A DNA stretch of 64,000 nt from Struthidea cinerea. Its lineage: Eukaryota > Chordata > Aves > Passeriformes > Corcoracidae. A program made the position numbers and the translations under genes. The stretch is taken from assembly GCA_013397865.1 (NCBI GenBank), contig VZTI01003113.1, positions 678,884-742,883 of the forward strand, read 5' to 3'. The notes beneath the pieces are model-generated. The model did no database searches. It was not told the DNA's origin and saw only the letters and a program-made list of their open reading frames with translations. Positions 1 to 27,495 of the stretch are shown in pieces. How positions within the stretch are numbered: position 1 is the first letter of the stretch; the number at the start of each line of letters is the position of its first letter.

Positions 1-3000
1 CTCTCATTACCTACAGCACTGAACTCATGCTGGACAAAGTAATCTGAGTTTTAGCTTCCCACTTCCCTGGAATCCTTCTGTTTCTTTTTCTCTGATATGA
101 ATGTGTTATTATGATCATTTGGTTCATTAATTTTCAGCTTTTCACCCAATTGTATTTTGGAAAGGAAGAAATGTTGTGGATGCCTTCAGATGTTTCTCAA
201 ACCATCTGTTGAAGAGCATCTGAAGCCCACATTTCATACAGGAGCCTCCACAGCCCTGGCTAACCATGTGTCTGTCTTTTTGACATTACCATCAAAGCAA
301 AACAAACAGAAACGAGATGCCACAGCTAATTTCCAGCCTGATTAACCCCCTCTCCCCCCATTACCACTCTGATCTGCTGGCTTCCTGCAGCAGGAGGGGT
401 GAGAAAAGCCCCATCACAGAGCAGGCCCCCTTCCCTGGGGATGTGACAGAGAATGGCCTTGTACTTGGACCCTGCATGGCAGCAGCGTGGTCTCAGATGT
501 GGGATGGGTCCCAGTGCCCCGGCAGCACAGCCAGCCTGGGGAGGGGTGGGGGGCACTGCTCGGCTGGGGCAGGGGCAGGGTGGACACAACACCCAGAGTG
601 ATGGGCAACAGGAGGCTCTGAAAGCGTTTGTTTTCTAAAGGGAGGAAAATAAAGAGGGGGGAAGAGGTACATAGCATGTAGGAAAAGGCCAGCATCTCTT
701 CTGCTCATCACAGCCTGGGCTCCACCTCCACCTGGGGGAGGTGAGCTCCTGGCCCCCAAGCAGGTCAGTGCAGAGCATTCCCAGCACTCGGATGTGGGTG
801 CAGACAAGCTCATGGTGGAAAAACAAAGCAGAAACCATAGAGAAAGGACGTAACCTGTCTCTCGGATCAGCTGTCCCATTTTATGCTAAGACTAAATCAA
901 AAGCTACCCAAGAGAAATTGCAGGTGACCCCCAGCCTCTGCCACACTGACCCCGTCACCTCCTCACATCCTCTCAGCCCAGGCAGCAGCTCTTCCAGTGC
1001 TGTGTGGGCAGGAATCAGCACAGCCACAGCAGCACTGGGGTCAGAGGGCAGGACCCTGACCCTGTGCACTGGCAGAATGCTTGGGATGCTCCCTGACCTC
1101 ACAAGGCAAAGCTTGTCCTGCACAGCACATTCCCAGAATTCCTTCTCTAAATTAAAATATATTGAAGTGAAAGTTAGTGAAAAAGCTCTTCCTATTCCAT
1201 TTGCTGCCAGGACTTTGTGGTGTATCTGTTGTGGAAGGAGGGATATAGGAAATCAGCCACTCCCTACACATCACTAAAACAGGAGGAAGATCCAGCTACC
1301 TCCAGGTGTAAGACTGTATTTCCTCTCAGCAATGGAAATGCAAAGTGGCAAATCCTTTCCCAGCTGAAGCAGTGAAAGTGTGGAGCTGGGGTCTGCTAAG
1401 AGAGACAATTCATCCCCAGGAGCTTCCTGAGTGAAGCATCATCAGCAAGTGGGTGATTAACTGTCAGGTGGGCAGAGAAACAGGATGAGTCCTCTTTTCT
1501 AAGGGCAGGATGACACACTGAGTATCACCCGGAGGCTGCTGGAAATTAGAGTGGGCGGCAGATTTGGGATGTGAATGTAAAAGACCCAGAAAATTTTGTT
1601 GGGGAAAATAGGCAGTTCGGGCCCCCCTGAACACAAGATTCCTTCCTGAGGTCTGAGACATTATCAGATGGAAGGAAAAGGACAGTGGGAGCAGGTAGAA
1701 TTGGTATTGTCCTCACAGAACAGAAGGAAGGAGCTTTGGTGCTGCCCTGGCAGCAGAACAGAATGATATGGAATAAACTCTAAAGCTCTGCACAGCAGCC
1801 ACAGGCCCTCCACTTAAGCCCTCCTGGGCTGGGGTTTAGCAACAAAACCCATCGGTGTCACGAGAGACAGATGCACCACAGGAGCAGGAAACAGCACTTG
1901 GAAATGACTCTGATGAAGGACCTGTATATAGTAAAAAATACTCTGAAAAAGGACAGGGAAGGACTATTTTTACTTCTTTCTGTGACATAAGGTTGAGAAA
2001 GTAGAAAATGAACAGGGAAAAACCTGCAACCTCTATGAAGAAATATTGTACACAACCTACAGTTTCCAGTAAATAAATATGAATCCTGCAAGGCAGGACC
2101 AAGATTCAAAAATTAAAAATAAGGCTAGTGACTCAGAAATAAGACTATTTCTTGTGATTGCAGGGATGCTGGCTGATGTAACCCTGCAAGGGACTGTCAG
2201 ACCTCGGATTTCCTTGGCTGTGGAGGTGATGGGGCTGAACAGGGATTTTGTCTCATTGCACTGTAAGAAATGAGGATTTGTCCTTTGATGCATCCAAAGT
2301 TTATCACTGGCTGAGACAGGGCAGCGGAGCAGCCAGATCCTGGGATGAAATTCTGACCCTCCTGATGCCACAGGCAGGTGGCCAAGATTTCAGCCTTGGT
2401 CTGCTCCCAGAGAGCCCTTCCCAAGTAATGCTCCCTGCTTTAATAATGCTGGATGGAGGCTGCCTTCACTCGAGCTACACCTAAGACCTCAAGCAGAAAA
2501 AAGAAAAAAAAATCTGGATAGTTGAAACATGATCTTGGAGATTTGGGTTATTTGGCAGGAAAGTAGATGGAGTGCTACAAAGGTTCTGCTTGCAAAGAAA
2601 AGCTCAAACGAATGACAGAAAAAAAATAGGGGGGGGAGAGGGAGAAGAAAGGAAGAAAAGATGAAATTTTCCACCCTTTAGTCAGCACTATCTCTACCCA
2701 GATATCTTTGGTTGGCTTTCATGCCAAGGAAAAATTAGTTTCTGGCCTCTTATAGGCTAAGAGGCATGGCAGAGAGGTACATCTGCAGAATGCCAGGCTC
2801 TAGCTGTACTTCTGAAAAATGTATTCATTGTTTACAAAATTTAGGCTGTGAGCTGTGTTTTGAGGAATGAGATGGAAGATCTGAAAGCCAAGCAGATGAT
2901 CTCCGCTGATCATCAGTTTGTGTCTCATCAGCCAAGAAAAAAAAAAGAGATTCAGCTCCAGAATTATTTTTTAAAAGAACTGGAAAATATAGGACAAAAA

Positions 3001-5687
3001 AATCCCAGAATTAAATACTTCTAAGTGGATGAAGAGTGTCCTAAATGTATCCCAAACACCAGCCCTGTCGCTTTCCCTGGGAGTTGTGAATGGAGAAAAG
3101 CTCTACCACCAGTGAGATTTACGGCTGCCCTTGGAAGGTGCTCGCCACGATCCAGAGCACGCTCTGCACCGTGGGCTCGAGGCGTGGAGGGAAGATGAAG
3201 CAGGGAATGTGCTTCCTCCCCAGGGAACGGGGTGGACAAAGGGTGTCTCTGCCATGCCACCTCGTGCCGTGCCAGAGAGCCCTCCGTGTCCCACGGAGCA
3301 GCAGGTCCACGCAGTGCCCTGCAGCGAGAGGAGTTCGGGAGAAGTCGCTCAGGCGGTGACTTGGCGATGGCTTCGTGCTCCCCATCGTGTCACCTCTGCC
3401 CAGCGTGGGTGACAGGGACACAGGCAAAGCGTCACCTACCCCTGGGCACGCGTTGAGCCTGCGTTGTACCGAGTCACTCAGCTACGACCCCAGCAAAGAA
3501 ATGAAACAAAGAAGCGTAAACCCAACCCCTGCTGTCACCCCGGTGAGTGTCTGCCAGCTCCGCCCGTGCTGCCACCGCTCCCTGCACCCCCCCAGCCTCG
3601 CTGCCCTGCAGCTCCAGCCCGAGGCAGACTGGAAGGAAGATATGATTTAAGGTCCAGCATACACGTAGATACATCGGACTGCACAGCACAGGAAAAGCAC
3701 GGTAATACCTAGGAATGCTTCCCTCGATGGCGCCACGACATGGTACACACACGCACACACATAGAAATCTACAGGGAATGCATGGGGATGGCGTGTTGGC
3801 AGTGATACAGACCTTGGCGATGGTTCGGGCTGCTGCTCTTTCCTTTAAACAGAAGCAATAGTACATTAGCATGGTGTCAGGTGGCAAAAGATGTTGCTGC
3901 TTCACTGTTAAAACATAACGAAATGACAATACCAAACAGTACAACTAAGTGGAAGTTGTGGACAGAAGAAAGGGAAAGGAGCACTTAATTCCTGGAGTTT
4001 CTGGCCCGGACAGGAGATCACTGGAGACTCACACAACCTCAGAGAAGACACATACAACGCACAGGGTTGAAGAATTTGTCCCAACCCATCCTTGTGCCTA
4101 CGCACAGCTGAGACACCTGAGGGTCGTGTGATTTGTGTGAGCACAGGAGGACTTCTGTGGGCTCAGAGAGCGGCCCCCTTCCTTTGGAAACGCACTGCCC
4201 TCATGTTTCTGCACATGGGGACGGGTTTGAACAGCTCCCATGACCTTTCTCCGTTCGCTTTTCTTCCCTGGCTATTGGGACAGAGCTCATGTCACATCTC
4301 TGAATGCACAGATTCACGCCGGGTGCTGTGATTGGACGTGGGTGGGAAGGAGCACGGACCCCCGGCATCCTGACACCTCAGGTGGGGTTTATGCCTCCAG
4401 AGCCTTTGGCAGCTACTTTACCCAAGTAGTTGGCAAAGGCCACATGGAGAGAGTGGGACACCACAATCGGTGTTTGCGGCTTCCTACTGCGATCCAAAAC
4501 TGGATTGCTCTGAAAAATCATTGAGGACAAAGTGAGCTGAATGCCTACAAAAGGGCAGCCAGGACACTGCAAACCATGCTGAGGCCACACTGAAAAAAAC
4601 CTCTCACCTTCAGTGACCAGGCATCGTGGTGGCATTTCCCTCCAGCAATGAGGAAAACCTGCTCTGCCTTCAGCTGCTCCGATTCACAACTCCTACACTC
4701 AGGAATGCTGTTTAGCGTGGGGCCTCGATCAGCCCTGCCCCTGCAGCCCCCCAGAGAGGGAGCAGACTGTGTTTCTCAGCAGATACAGCTCTGCCTCCCC
4801 TAACACAGGTGCCCTCTGAGCATATGGTGCACCAGCCCTGGCCCTGCCACTGCTCAGCAGCGACCACTGAGACCTGCACAGAGCCCGACCCCTCTCCCTC
4901 AGCTAAAGGCAGCAGCCTGGAGAGACTAATAAAAATCTCTTTTCCCCCCTCTGCTTCTTGCTCAGAAAAGCCTGGAAGCCCAGCCTCAGTCAGTAGCTCA
5001 AATACTCATATTTTAAAGTTTTCAGGCTGACCCAGGGCTCTATTCTTCACAGAGGCACACAGCCCAGGGCAGGCCCCAGCCCACACCTCCCAGCTGGTCC
5101 CGATGCACACTGGCACCTCTCCATCCCTCCCAGGGTCTGCACACTCCCCATTCACCAACAGGACAGCTTTGACTGCTCAAAAACCCCAAGAATTAGCCCT
5201 CCCAAGCAGAGGGTGAAGGTGCAGGACTCCCGCTCTTCTGGGGGATTCGTGTAAACCTTGCCACCGCCAATTTAGCAAAAATTTCTCACTGCTGCAACCT
5301 TGCCTGCTCTCACTGGAGGGAAGAGAGAATGAATTAACACATCATGGGCCTGAGTGTCCTCTGAGTGTGGTGAGGAGCAGAAAGGTCAGAGGAAAACTGG
5401 GATCACTACCTCCATCAGCCCCTTTGAGAATATGACTTTGCGCTGTCAGTCAAGCACTGTGACATTGCTCCAGAGCCAAGTTAGGCCGAAGGAATTCATG
5501 TAGAGCACGGGAGGGGCGCAGGGAGGAGGTCACTGAGTGACCCATGGGGGACCAGCTGTCAAACCTCTTTCATCTTCAAGGATGTCCATACGCAAAAGGC
5601 AGGAAGGAAAAAAAATAATAAAAAAGGAAAAAAAGAAAAATATTGCAAAGTGTGTGCGTTCCAAACTCTCTTAACTCTGCTGCTAAC
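1..5687 (-). other. KCNQ2 intron 10 (left end off window)
   Basis: Begins with donor GTTAGC at 5687. I searched it on the minus strand for the next KCNQ2 exons (the 30-bp exon 11, the exon beginning KVSLKDRVF and the exon with KSWSFGDRSRARQAF) and found none. It holds a short AC run near 3745-3760 and a locally CpG-rich patch at about 3120-3560 with overlapping open frames of about 100 codons that I do not recognise. The rest shows nothing specific. Confidence 0.8.
3745..3760. repeat. Short AC dinucleotide run
   Basis: ACACACACGCACACAC, interrupted once by G. In KCNQ2 intron 10. Confidence 0.85.
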
Positions 5688-20511
<14,824 letters not shown>

Positions 20512-23500
20512 CTACAGAACACAAAAAGGGAGAGAGAGACAAGGTCAGTCTTAATGGCAGTAAATTTTCATACTCATCCAGCTAACTCAGAGAGCAATTT
20601 AGGATCTATTTCTCTCTGAGTATTGACTGCACTGCTGCTGCACCACTGTGTAAAAAGGGTAAGCCAAGTGCCCGGTTTTGCTAACTGGAAGGGTTATGTG
20701 TTGATGGACCCACTGGACTGTCCCCAGTTTGGCCAGTGCCAATCCAGTCCCCCTTCCAGCTGGTACCTCTGATCACATCTGACATTTTTTCCCCAAGGAA
20801 GAGTCAGCTCTTTCAGCAACACGCCTCCAAAAGCATCCAAATGAGCTGGGACATTTCTCACTGGGATAAGAGGGGAGCAGACTGGCTGAGGAGCAGGAGC
20901 ATGGGCTGAGCATGAGCTCCACTCATGCTCTACTTACGCATTTCCATCCTCAAAAGCTCACACAGAAGTGGTGCTGCAATTCTTGCCAGAGTAGGACATT
21001 TTTGGGTGGATTTAATGTTCCTTTCTTAGGCAGGTACTCCACATTAACTCCTCTCTGGCTGGAAAGGCTGGTGACTTTTTGGGTTTGTTGGAGCATCACT
21101 GGGAGGTGGGTTGTTGTTACTCTGCTCTTCTGTGGCCAGACACGGGACAGAAGAGGGGTTTGAGCCAGCCCAAGGGAATGTGATTTTGGTACTGTTGGCA
21201 CTGGGGAGGGAGCTGGACTGGTCTCTTGTCCCAGCCCCATCACAGGGACAAAAGAAGCCTCATCCTGCCGTAAGCTGGGGGTGACCCAGCTTTGATATCA
21301 GCTCTCTCAGTCTCTCATTTAGCACAAAATTGGGGAGATGCTCAAACCCCAGCATGCACCCAGCTCTCGTTGACATCTACATCCACGGGCAGCCTCCCAA
21401 AAGCAGCCTGAGCAGTGCCACCCCAGCCTGTCACTCACTGCCTGCCCCCACCACGGCTGCCCAGTGCTGGATGTTCTGATGCAAACCAAAGGGCACTGAA
21501 TGAGTGACAGGAGCTCGACTCTCTCCTGACACTCGGCGCCTGAATCCGCAGCTGCCGAGGTGTCCTGGCATCTGCTCAAGGCTGGAGGCTTCCACCCCTG
21601 CCCACTGCTTGCTCCTACAAAAGCAGGGAAATTAATTTACTCGGGATCGATTTACTAATACAATAAAGTAGGCCAGCGCAAGGAGAAACTAAAAGCTGCA
21701 TTCTTTAAGAGCATTAAATAATTCATCTGTCTGACTTTGTCTCACATTCCTACGAACTGCATTGTGAATATTTATAAGGTTTGGTTCTGCTGGTGGGGGC
21801 TGTTGCTTTTTGGTGAATAAAGGGAAGGAGTTTCACACCACCAGGTCGTGCTTGTGGCTTTGCAGTGACCATTAATGTCACAGTAACAAGTAAAAATAGG
21901 GAGATTTGCAGTATTTATTTGAACCACAGGCTGAAACGTGGTGGTGAGGGAGGGACTGCTGGAGGTAAGGGACCTTCAGAGCCATCTCAGCCAAGGCTGA
22001 GCTTTATCAGCCAATCCAGCACTGAGCAGATAAGGATAATTGCCTGATTTCTCGCTGCAAATTTCCCCTTCTCACACCAGGTTTGGTGTGCAGACACTTG
22101 AAACAACCTCAGGAGAGTAAGAAAACCTCACTTGCAATCCCACTGATGATGTCACTCATTGTCTTGTCGAGGTCCCCCTTCAATATCTTTTCTCCCCAGG
22201 CTGGTCTTTTAAAACCCTTGCCATCAACAAACGCACCACAACCCGCCCTGCAGTCAAAGGGACCCCATCCATCCCAGCATCCTCCAAACTGCTGGGGCCA
22301 TGCCCTGGGAGCTGGACAAGGGGCTCCACCACCACCCCTTGGCAGGAGGAGCAGAATCCCACACTCCAGGAGGGAAGGAGCTGCAACTGGGTCAGGCAGC
22401 TCCACTCCTGGGATGGCCCAGATTTTCCTGCAAAGTTCTATGTTGAAGTGAGAAACAAATGAATAATCAATGAGAGAAGAAAGAGGGAAAAAACAACAAC
22501 AACAAAAAATAGATAATGGAAAGGGATCAAGGGAAAAGAGGATTCTATATTTTCTGATTAAAGAAGTAGAATGTGAGTTGTTTTTATTTTTGTGACCAAA
22601 CATCACTGTAAAGTGCCTGAGGAAGAGCTGAAAGCAAAGTGCCAATATCAGAGCAGGCTTGCACGCTGTGTTTGCTCAGCTGATCACCTTGGATAGATCC
22701 AGAATGAAGGCACTCTCAAGTGATGAGTCCTGGCAGGGACACACACCACAAAGAAAAGAGGATTCCTGTATGTTAAGCAGTCATTCGACAGATATTGATG
22801 GGACAGGGGGAAAGAAAAAAAGGAACAGAAATTGCTTTATCACTCCAAATCCCAAGGATGGATTGTGCAAGCTGTGGTTATGGGGAGAGCTGGGGCAGCT
22901 CCAGCTGCTACTGGAGCAGTCAGACACCTGGGTGCTGCTTCTCCCCCTTCCAGCACATCCCTGCAGCCTCATCCCTGGCCTCTCCGCACTCCTCAGCTCC
23001 CCAGGGCCAGCTCAGAGCTGCTGTAATTTCCACTCTGGGCTCCCCAGGGCTTCCATTGCCAGGGAGACCTGATGCAGATCAGGCTGGCAGGGCCAGCATT
23101 AATTACAGCACTGCCGAGCACGGGAGGCAGCAGGGAATGCACCAGCTTCTCCAGCGGAGCATGGGAGATCACGGCCAAATCCCACAGGGACAAAAACCTC
23201 CCCCTGGCTCAGTCCCAACAGGTAAGGAATCTCCCTGTCCCAGACACCAGGAAAGGAGCAGTCCTGCTAGCAAGGGATGCAGGCTCTGGCTCAGCACAGG
23301 ATGAGCTGCACAAGCATCCTAAAAATAGCTCCACGGTGATGCACAGCTTCTCTGCTTGACCATGTGGCCCACCAAGCTCTGGGGGGCTGGAAAAGGAGAC
23401 TCAGAGAATGACACCTTTCTGCAAGGAAACTGAATTTGGGGGATTGAGGTCTATATGGCTCCTAGGAGACTTTGAGGGATCTGCAGATCCCCTTTGGACA

Positions 23501-25770
23501 GAGGAGTGGAAGAGGGAGGCTGAGAGGTACATGCGCATCGGGGCCTGTATCCTCTGAGCTGTCACGGAGGGAGGGCAGTGGGGAACAGGAAGCTGGACTC
23601 TGCTTTAATTCCACCTAATCTACCCAGACAGATCAGGAAAGGGCTTCAGATAATAATGGATAGCTAAGGAAAGGGAAATAAGCCATAAATAGTGTAGCAG
23701 TTGGGATGAATCTAATTTTTAAAGCTACATATCTAATGAAAGAAAATTACGTCTGCAGCCTGACTCTGGGAAATGTTAATGTGCAATAAGGAACATTAAT
23801 TAGGTCCCATCTAATGATTTTTACATTAAAGATGCCAATTCTGCTTACAGCTTTAGGGAAGACAATATCCTCCTCCTGAGCAGACAGGTCCTGCCCGATG
23901 CATGGCTGGAGTCAGCACCTGCATCCCCCAAACTCCGGGCAGGATTCAGGGTAGTTTGGGACCAGTCTCCTCCTCAGCGTGACAGGAAGAAGTCTGTCTC
24001 CAGCTGGGAGAAGGACACCTCATTGCATTTTGTCACCCACCACCCATTCCTGCAGGCCCCCAGCACCTCCTGCTGCTCCGACATCCCCCACGCCTGTTGC
24101 TGAGACCTTTAAGCTCAGCCAAGACTCAGCTGTGCAAATCTGACTGCTGCTAATACCAGTAAATCCAAAGACCTCCAAAGCCTGACTTTACATCCGAAGG
24201 TTATGTTGACTTAAAACACCCATGCAAGCTTCTTATTACAATTTTTAAATCCCAGCACAAAATCTGCATATCCAGATTTCATATCCACTGTGCTCCAGGT
24301 TAGCAACAGAAAAAGGAATGACTGAACTCCCCCTTGGAAATAAAAATACTTAAAATGGCATGAAACAGGAAAGATTGTCCTTCTCTTTTTTTTTTTTTCC
24401 CTCCTCAGTGAAAGCACATGATGGAATCATCTTGAAGCTGCTCAGGTTAATCATCTAATTTGCCTTCCAAAAGAAACCCCCTTGGAATCTACATGCCCAT
24501 TTACATAAGAATTTTAAAAGGCCTCTAAATTTATTCCTGAAATATTCATATTCAAGTAACATTCACTGACATTCAGAAATGTTGGGGTTCCTCTGATGGA
24601 GCACCACTAAGTAGCAGCTGGATTCCTGGATGTGATGGAGATGGATACAACACACGGAGGTGACAGAAGCCTGTAACAAGCCGCTGTGCTTGTTGCCCAC
24701 TTTGATGGCTTTCCCTGGAATTGGGAAAGGACATTAATGATTTGTTTAATTAGAAGAGGCAAAGCTGGAAGGGAAGGAGTATTTCACTACAGGCATTCGA
24801 GAGCTGCACAATGAAAAGCGACTTAAAACATTTAAAACACTTGAAAATTACTTTGGGGATGTAAACAAGGCATTGATAATTGTGCTAAAGTAAAACCAAC
24901 ATGCTTATGTGCAATCCAGCTGCAATCCCAGTAAATCCGTTTGCTGTGGGGTCTATAAAATGCTGCAGTTCAAGTACCTAGAACTTTGATGTAAATCAAA
25001 GGCCAGGAAAATACAGAAATGACAATAAGTGAAGGTGAAAGAGCATCCACACCAAAGCACATGCCTTTTAGCGCTCAGAGAGCCTCAAAATTAGAATGGG
25101 AGTATTTGCAGCTCAATTTAAACCTCCATTGAGTCAGAAGCAAAATGCTGAGAAAGCCATGACTTTTCCAGGGATAAAGACTTTGTTGTATGGCACCTAC
25201 CCTTAGCCAGGAGCATCCATCATCTTTATTCATGTAAGCAATCCTGCTGTGACTTGCAACCTGGCTGCTCATTTACAAGGCTGAATAGAAGCCTAAATAC
25301 CTCACTCCGGGTTCCCACATCCCTCGGTCTCAGCCAAAATCATCTCCCAAGGCAAATTCTGCCACTAGGAGAGCTGGAAATAGAAGTGGAGAGCCCTGCC
25401 TTTTGGTGCCATGCCTCAATAAATGCTCTCCTTCCCAAAAATAACTCCTGATGGCATCTCAGTCCCCGCAGGTTTGGCCATGCCCAGCCCCATCCTCTGT
25501 CCTGAGATCTTGCTCCTTGGAGGGGCTTGGAGGATCCCTGGGCATCCATGCAGGTAGGAAACATTGTTTGTGGCAAACACACTGGCTGCCTCCAAGGCAG
25601 GGATTGTCATGGTTTATAAACTTTTTAATACATCATTATCAAAGGCCTGTCTGGGACAACATTTACAGCTCCTGTGCATTCTCAGTGCACTCAGGTGATG
25701 CCTGAGCAGCCTTGATAAGAGCACCCCTGGCTATACAAAGCCATAAAGGGCACAAAGGACTGTGGTGTGA

Positions 25771-25866
25771 ATGATAGGATGGGTTGGGTTGGAAGGGACC
25801 TTAAAGATCCCCTAATTCCAACCCCCTGCCTTGGGGCTGACGCCTTCCACTGGAGCAGACCGTCTA
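25771..25866 (-). mobile_element. CR1 LINE 3'-end fragment, short
   Basis: Contains GGGTTGGGTTGGAAGGGACC and TTCCAACCCCCTGCC, followed by a diverged continuation. In KCNQ2 intron 1. Confidence 0.85.
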
Positions 25867-26035
25867 AATGGAGCACTGGAGCATCTCCAGAGGGCCAAAG
25901 CAGTGTTCCAGGGAAGGCTGTGGTGTGCACAGTGAGGTGTTAGATGGTGGGCTGGGAAGTGAGAATTCATCTGGCTACAGAGAAACAGCTCTTAGAGATC
26001 CATGTTAGAGGGCTGGCACTGGGATGGGAAGGAAA

Positions 26036-26150
26036 CTCATAGAACGATTTAGGTTGAAAAAGCCCTCCAAGATCGAGCCCAACCAAGCCAGCACTGCCAA
26101 GGCCACCACTAAACCATGTCCCCAAGTGCCACATCCACACATCTGTGAAA
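26036..26150 (-). mobile_element. CR1 LINE 3'-end fragment, a different and older-looking subfamily
   Basis: Reads ATAGAACGATTTAGGTTG, then CCAAGATCGAGCCCAACC and CACTAAACCATGTCCCCAAG, the tail of a CR1 subfamily distinct from the GGTTTGGGTTGG type found elsewhere in the window. It is about 170 bases from the preceding CR1 piece. Confidence 0.85.
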
Positions 26151-27429
26151 TCCCCCTGTAAGAGCATGGCAAAGCTGCACAACCAAGTCACAATAAAACC
26201 TCTTGCCCTGCCTTCCTTCTATCTAGGCAGCACATTTCTCAGAAATAAGAGCAGGATATAGGTTCAAATACATTTTATCCTTCAACATCCACCACTTCTG
26301 AAAGCAGTTTCCACTCCAAGGGCTCCTCCAGCCTTTTGCCCTTACTTATCACAGTCAGAGAACAGAACTGGCATCATCTGTCCAGAGTGCCAGAGCCAGA
26401 GTCCTGATCCAAACCCATGGACTGCAGGAATCTGAGCAGAAATTGGGTTTCCATGACATAACTTGTCTCTGGTCCAGCAAAGGATTGTTTATCTTCACAC
26501 TTAGGAGCAAGAGTGAGCTTAAGAGCTTTTCTGGATTGAAGCCTCCAAGAACAAAAGCCGTCTGGAAATGCCAGGGAATGGAGATCAAGATCTGAACGCT
26601 TACAGTGGGAAAAGGAGTTAAATGTAAGGAATTGCTTGGGTTTTTTGCAGGCTGGCTCTAATCATTTAACTTCGGCTGAATAAAAGCCTTATTAATAATA
26701 ATGACTGCATGCAAAGTTCTAGCTCCAATGTTCCGCTTTGTCCTCACCCAGAATGAATCACTTGGAAATGCTTGTCTGCGTATTCTCCTCGCCCTGCACA
26801 CGCAGCCTCAGAGGAGCCAGATGTCTGGAGGAAAACCCAAAGTATTAATCAAGCCCGTGCACCTGCCAGAAGAGTCTGTTCCTGCTGGGATTCAGCTCTG
26901 CCCGGCTGAGGTTTTCTTTCAAAAAATTTGGTGGGGAGAAATATATTCATGCAGCTGCAGAAATGGTTCATGGGAGAGAATCCTAAAGCCCACGGTGCAA
27001 TTACAGTGCATTGGGAGGTAAATTAAGAGTATAAAATATTGGACATTTAAGTAATTCTTAAAATGTCTGTGCAGGCATTTATTCAGATCATGTTCATTGA
27101 TTTTAATGTGAGGGAAAGTTGCTGTCTCATGCAATACCCATATTATTCAGATTGAAATCTGAGCACTGCCTCTCTTTCATCCCACAGGGTATTCCCCCAA
27201 AAGAGCCTCCGCTTCCTCCCCACTCTGGAGAAATCATTGCTAGTGAGCTCAGGAACACAAACCTTCCTAATCTAACCTTTATCCCTATATGAAGATCAAG
27301 TTATTTCTGTTTCTTAAGCCTTGCTTTTCCGCAACACCTCAAGAAAAATAAATTTCAGAAGCCAAGGAAACGCTGCATGGTTGGACCATGCAGGAATTGA
27401 AATTCCTCTTGCTGAGGTCAAGCTCCTCT

Positions 27430-27495
27430 GACTGACCTGGGCAAGTCACTTGATCTGACTTAAGTGAGCTCTAAAACTGGGTTAAAAGAAAGCTG
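27430..27495 (+). mobile_element. Old MIR/L2-like relic, short
   Basis: Contains TGACCTGGGCAAGTCACTTG followed by a run resembling the AAAATGGGG part of MIR. In KCNQ2 intron 1. Short, so assignment is tentative. Confidence 0.45.
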
